From the NCBI RefSeq assembly GCF_900497805.2, contig NW_020954556.1, forward strand, positions 58,093,681 through 58,157,680: DNA of 64,000 nucleotides. Direction: 5' to 3'. Below are positions 63,736-64,000 of the stretch, one piece after another. The notes beneath the pieces were generated by a model. The model saw nothing but the letters and a program-made list of their open reading frames with translations, did no database searches and had not been told where the DNA came from. The stretch is from Vombatus ursinus. Its lineage: Eukaryota > Chordata > Mammalia > Diprotodontia > Vombatidae. A program made the position numbers and the translations under genes. Positions within the stretch are counted from its first letter, which is position 1; every line of letters starts with the position of its first letter.

Positions 63736-64000
63736 GAACAGAGTTGCTCCAGTGAGACAAAGAGGACTAGAGATTTTTCTCCTTACCTTGCACGGGAGAG
63801 ATGTCAGGTTAAGATAGCTAACCCTCACCTCTGCCTGACAAATTGTGTAGATGAAAAGACCAAGCTGTAGAACTTGGACTACCATGCTAGAGGAATGGTC
63901 AGGAGCTGGAGATGGAGAAGGGGAGAGGGAGAGAGGCAGGAAGAAAGACATATAAAGACAAGAAGATTGAGATATAGGCAGAGAGAGGGAGACAGAGATA
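63736..64000. other. Unassigned, ending in GA-rich low complexity
   Basis: 63910-64000 is GA/GGAGA-rich ('gagagggagagaggcagg'). Nothing else is recognised. Confidence 0.5.

Overview
The window looks like gene-poor nuclear DNA of a marsupial. It is probably from an opossum-like (didelphid) species, although species cannot be fixed by reading alone. The evidence is the repeat content. There are very many tRNA-derived SINEs with a 'cagctaggtggcacagtg' type head and RTE-type ends reading like 'aaaatgactgaacaacaaca'. There are three poly(A)-tailed SINEs of the 'cttaacacttactagctg' type, abundant L2 (CR1 clade) LINE pieces with their 3' ends, L3/CR1-like pieces, RTE pieces, and L1 3' ends of marsupial type. 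I found no convincing host protein-coding exon, no rRNA and no functional tRNA. The longest open frames are low-complexity poly-Ser/Phe/Lys tracts or frames through SINEs and LINEs.

Layout. 1-8900: L1 3' end, an antisense L3 split by a hAT MITE, a 163-bp duplicated L1 fragment, a sense L2 split by a 734-bp insertion, and an L2-in-L2-in-SINE nest. 8900-10760: 5'-truncated L1 ORF2 plus a long TTC microsatellite. 11-20 kb: two tail-to-tail L2 pairs, SINEs and an L1 3' end. 20-28 kb: SINEs, a mariner MITE, an L1 ORF1 fragment and purine-rich DNA. 29.4-31.2 kb: the longest L2, carrying an inverted copy of its own 3' junction. 31.7-36.8 kb: L3 interrupted by L2 and a SINE, then L2, RTE and SINE pieces. 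37-43 kb: microsatellites, SINEs, a possible LTR relic, and the only assembly gap (10 N) inside a CTT tract. 43.2-43.9 kb: a hAT element. 44-49 kb: L2 and SINEs, plus a repeat-poor block at 45.25-46.14 kb. 49.3-50.7 kb: a 1.4-kb poly(A)-tailed retrocopy with target-site duplications. 51-58.9 kb: an unclassified repeat with internal tandem units, L2 and SINEs. 59-63.6 kb: a repeat-poor block with one 53-bp hAT mini-element.

No gene network can be described. The story is one of layered retrotransposition: L2 and L3 oldest, then MIR-like SINEs, RTE-tailed SINEs, and L1 with poly(A) SINEs youngest. A few rearrangements and insertions are not explained by the named families. The most notable are the retrocopy at 49.3-50.7 kb, the templated inverted insertion at 30.2 kb, and the 98%-identical duplicate at 2.97 kb. 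I did not find a new functional system. All family assignments are from reading against remembered consensus sequences, and most end points are good to about 10-20 bases.
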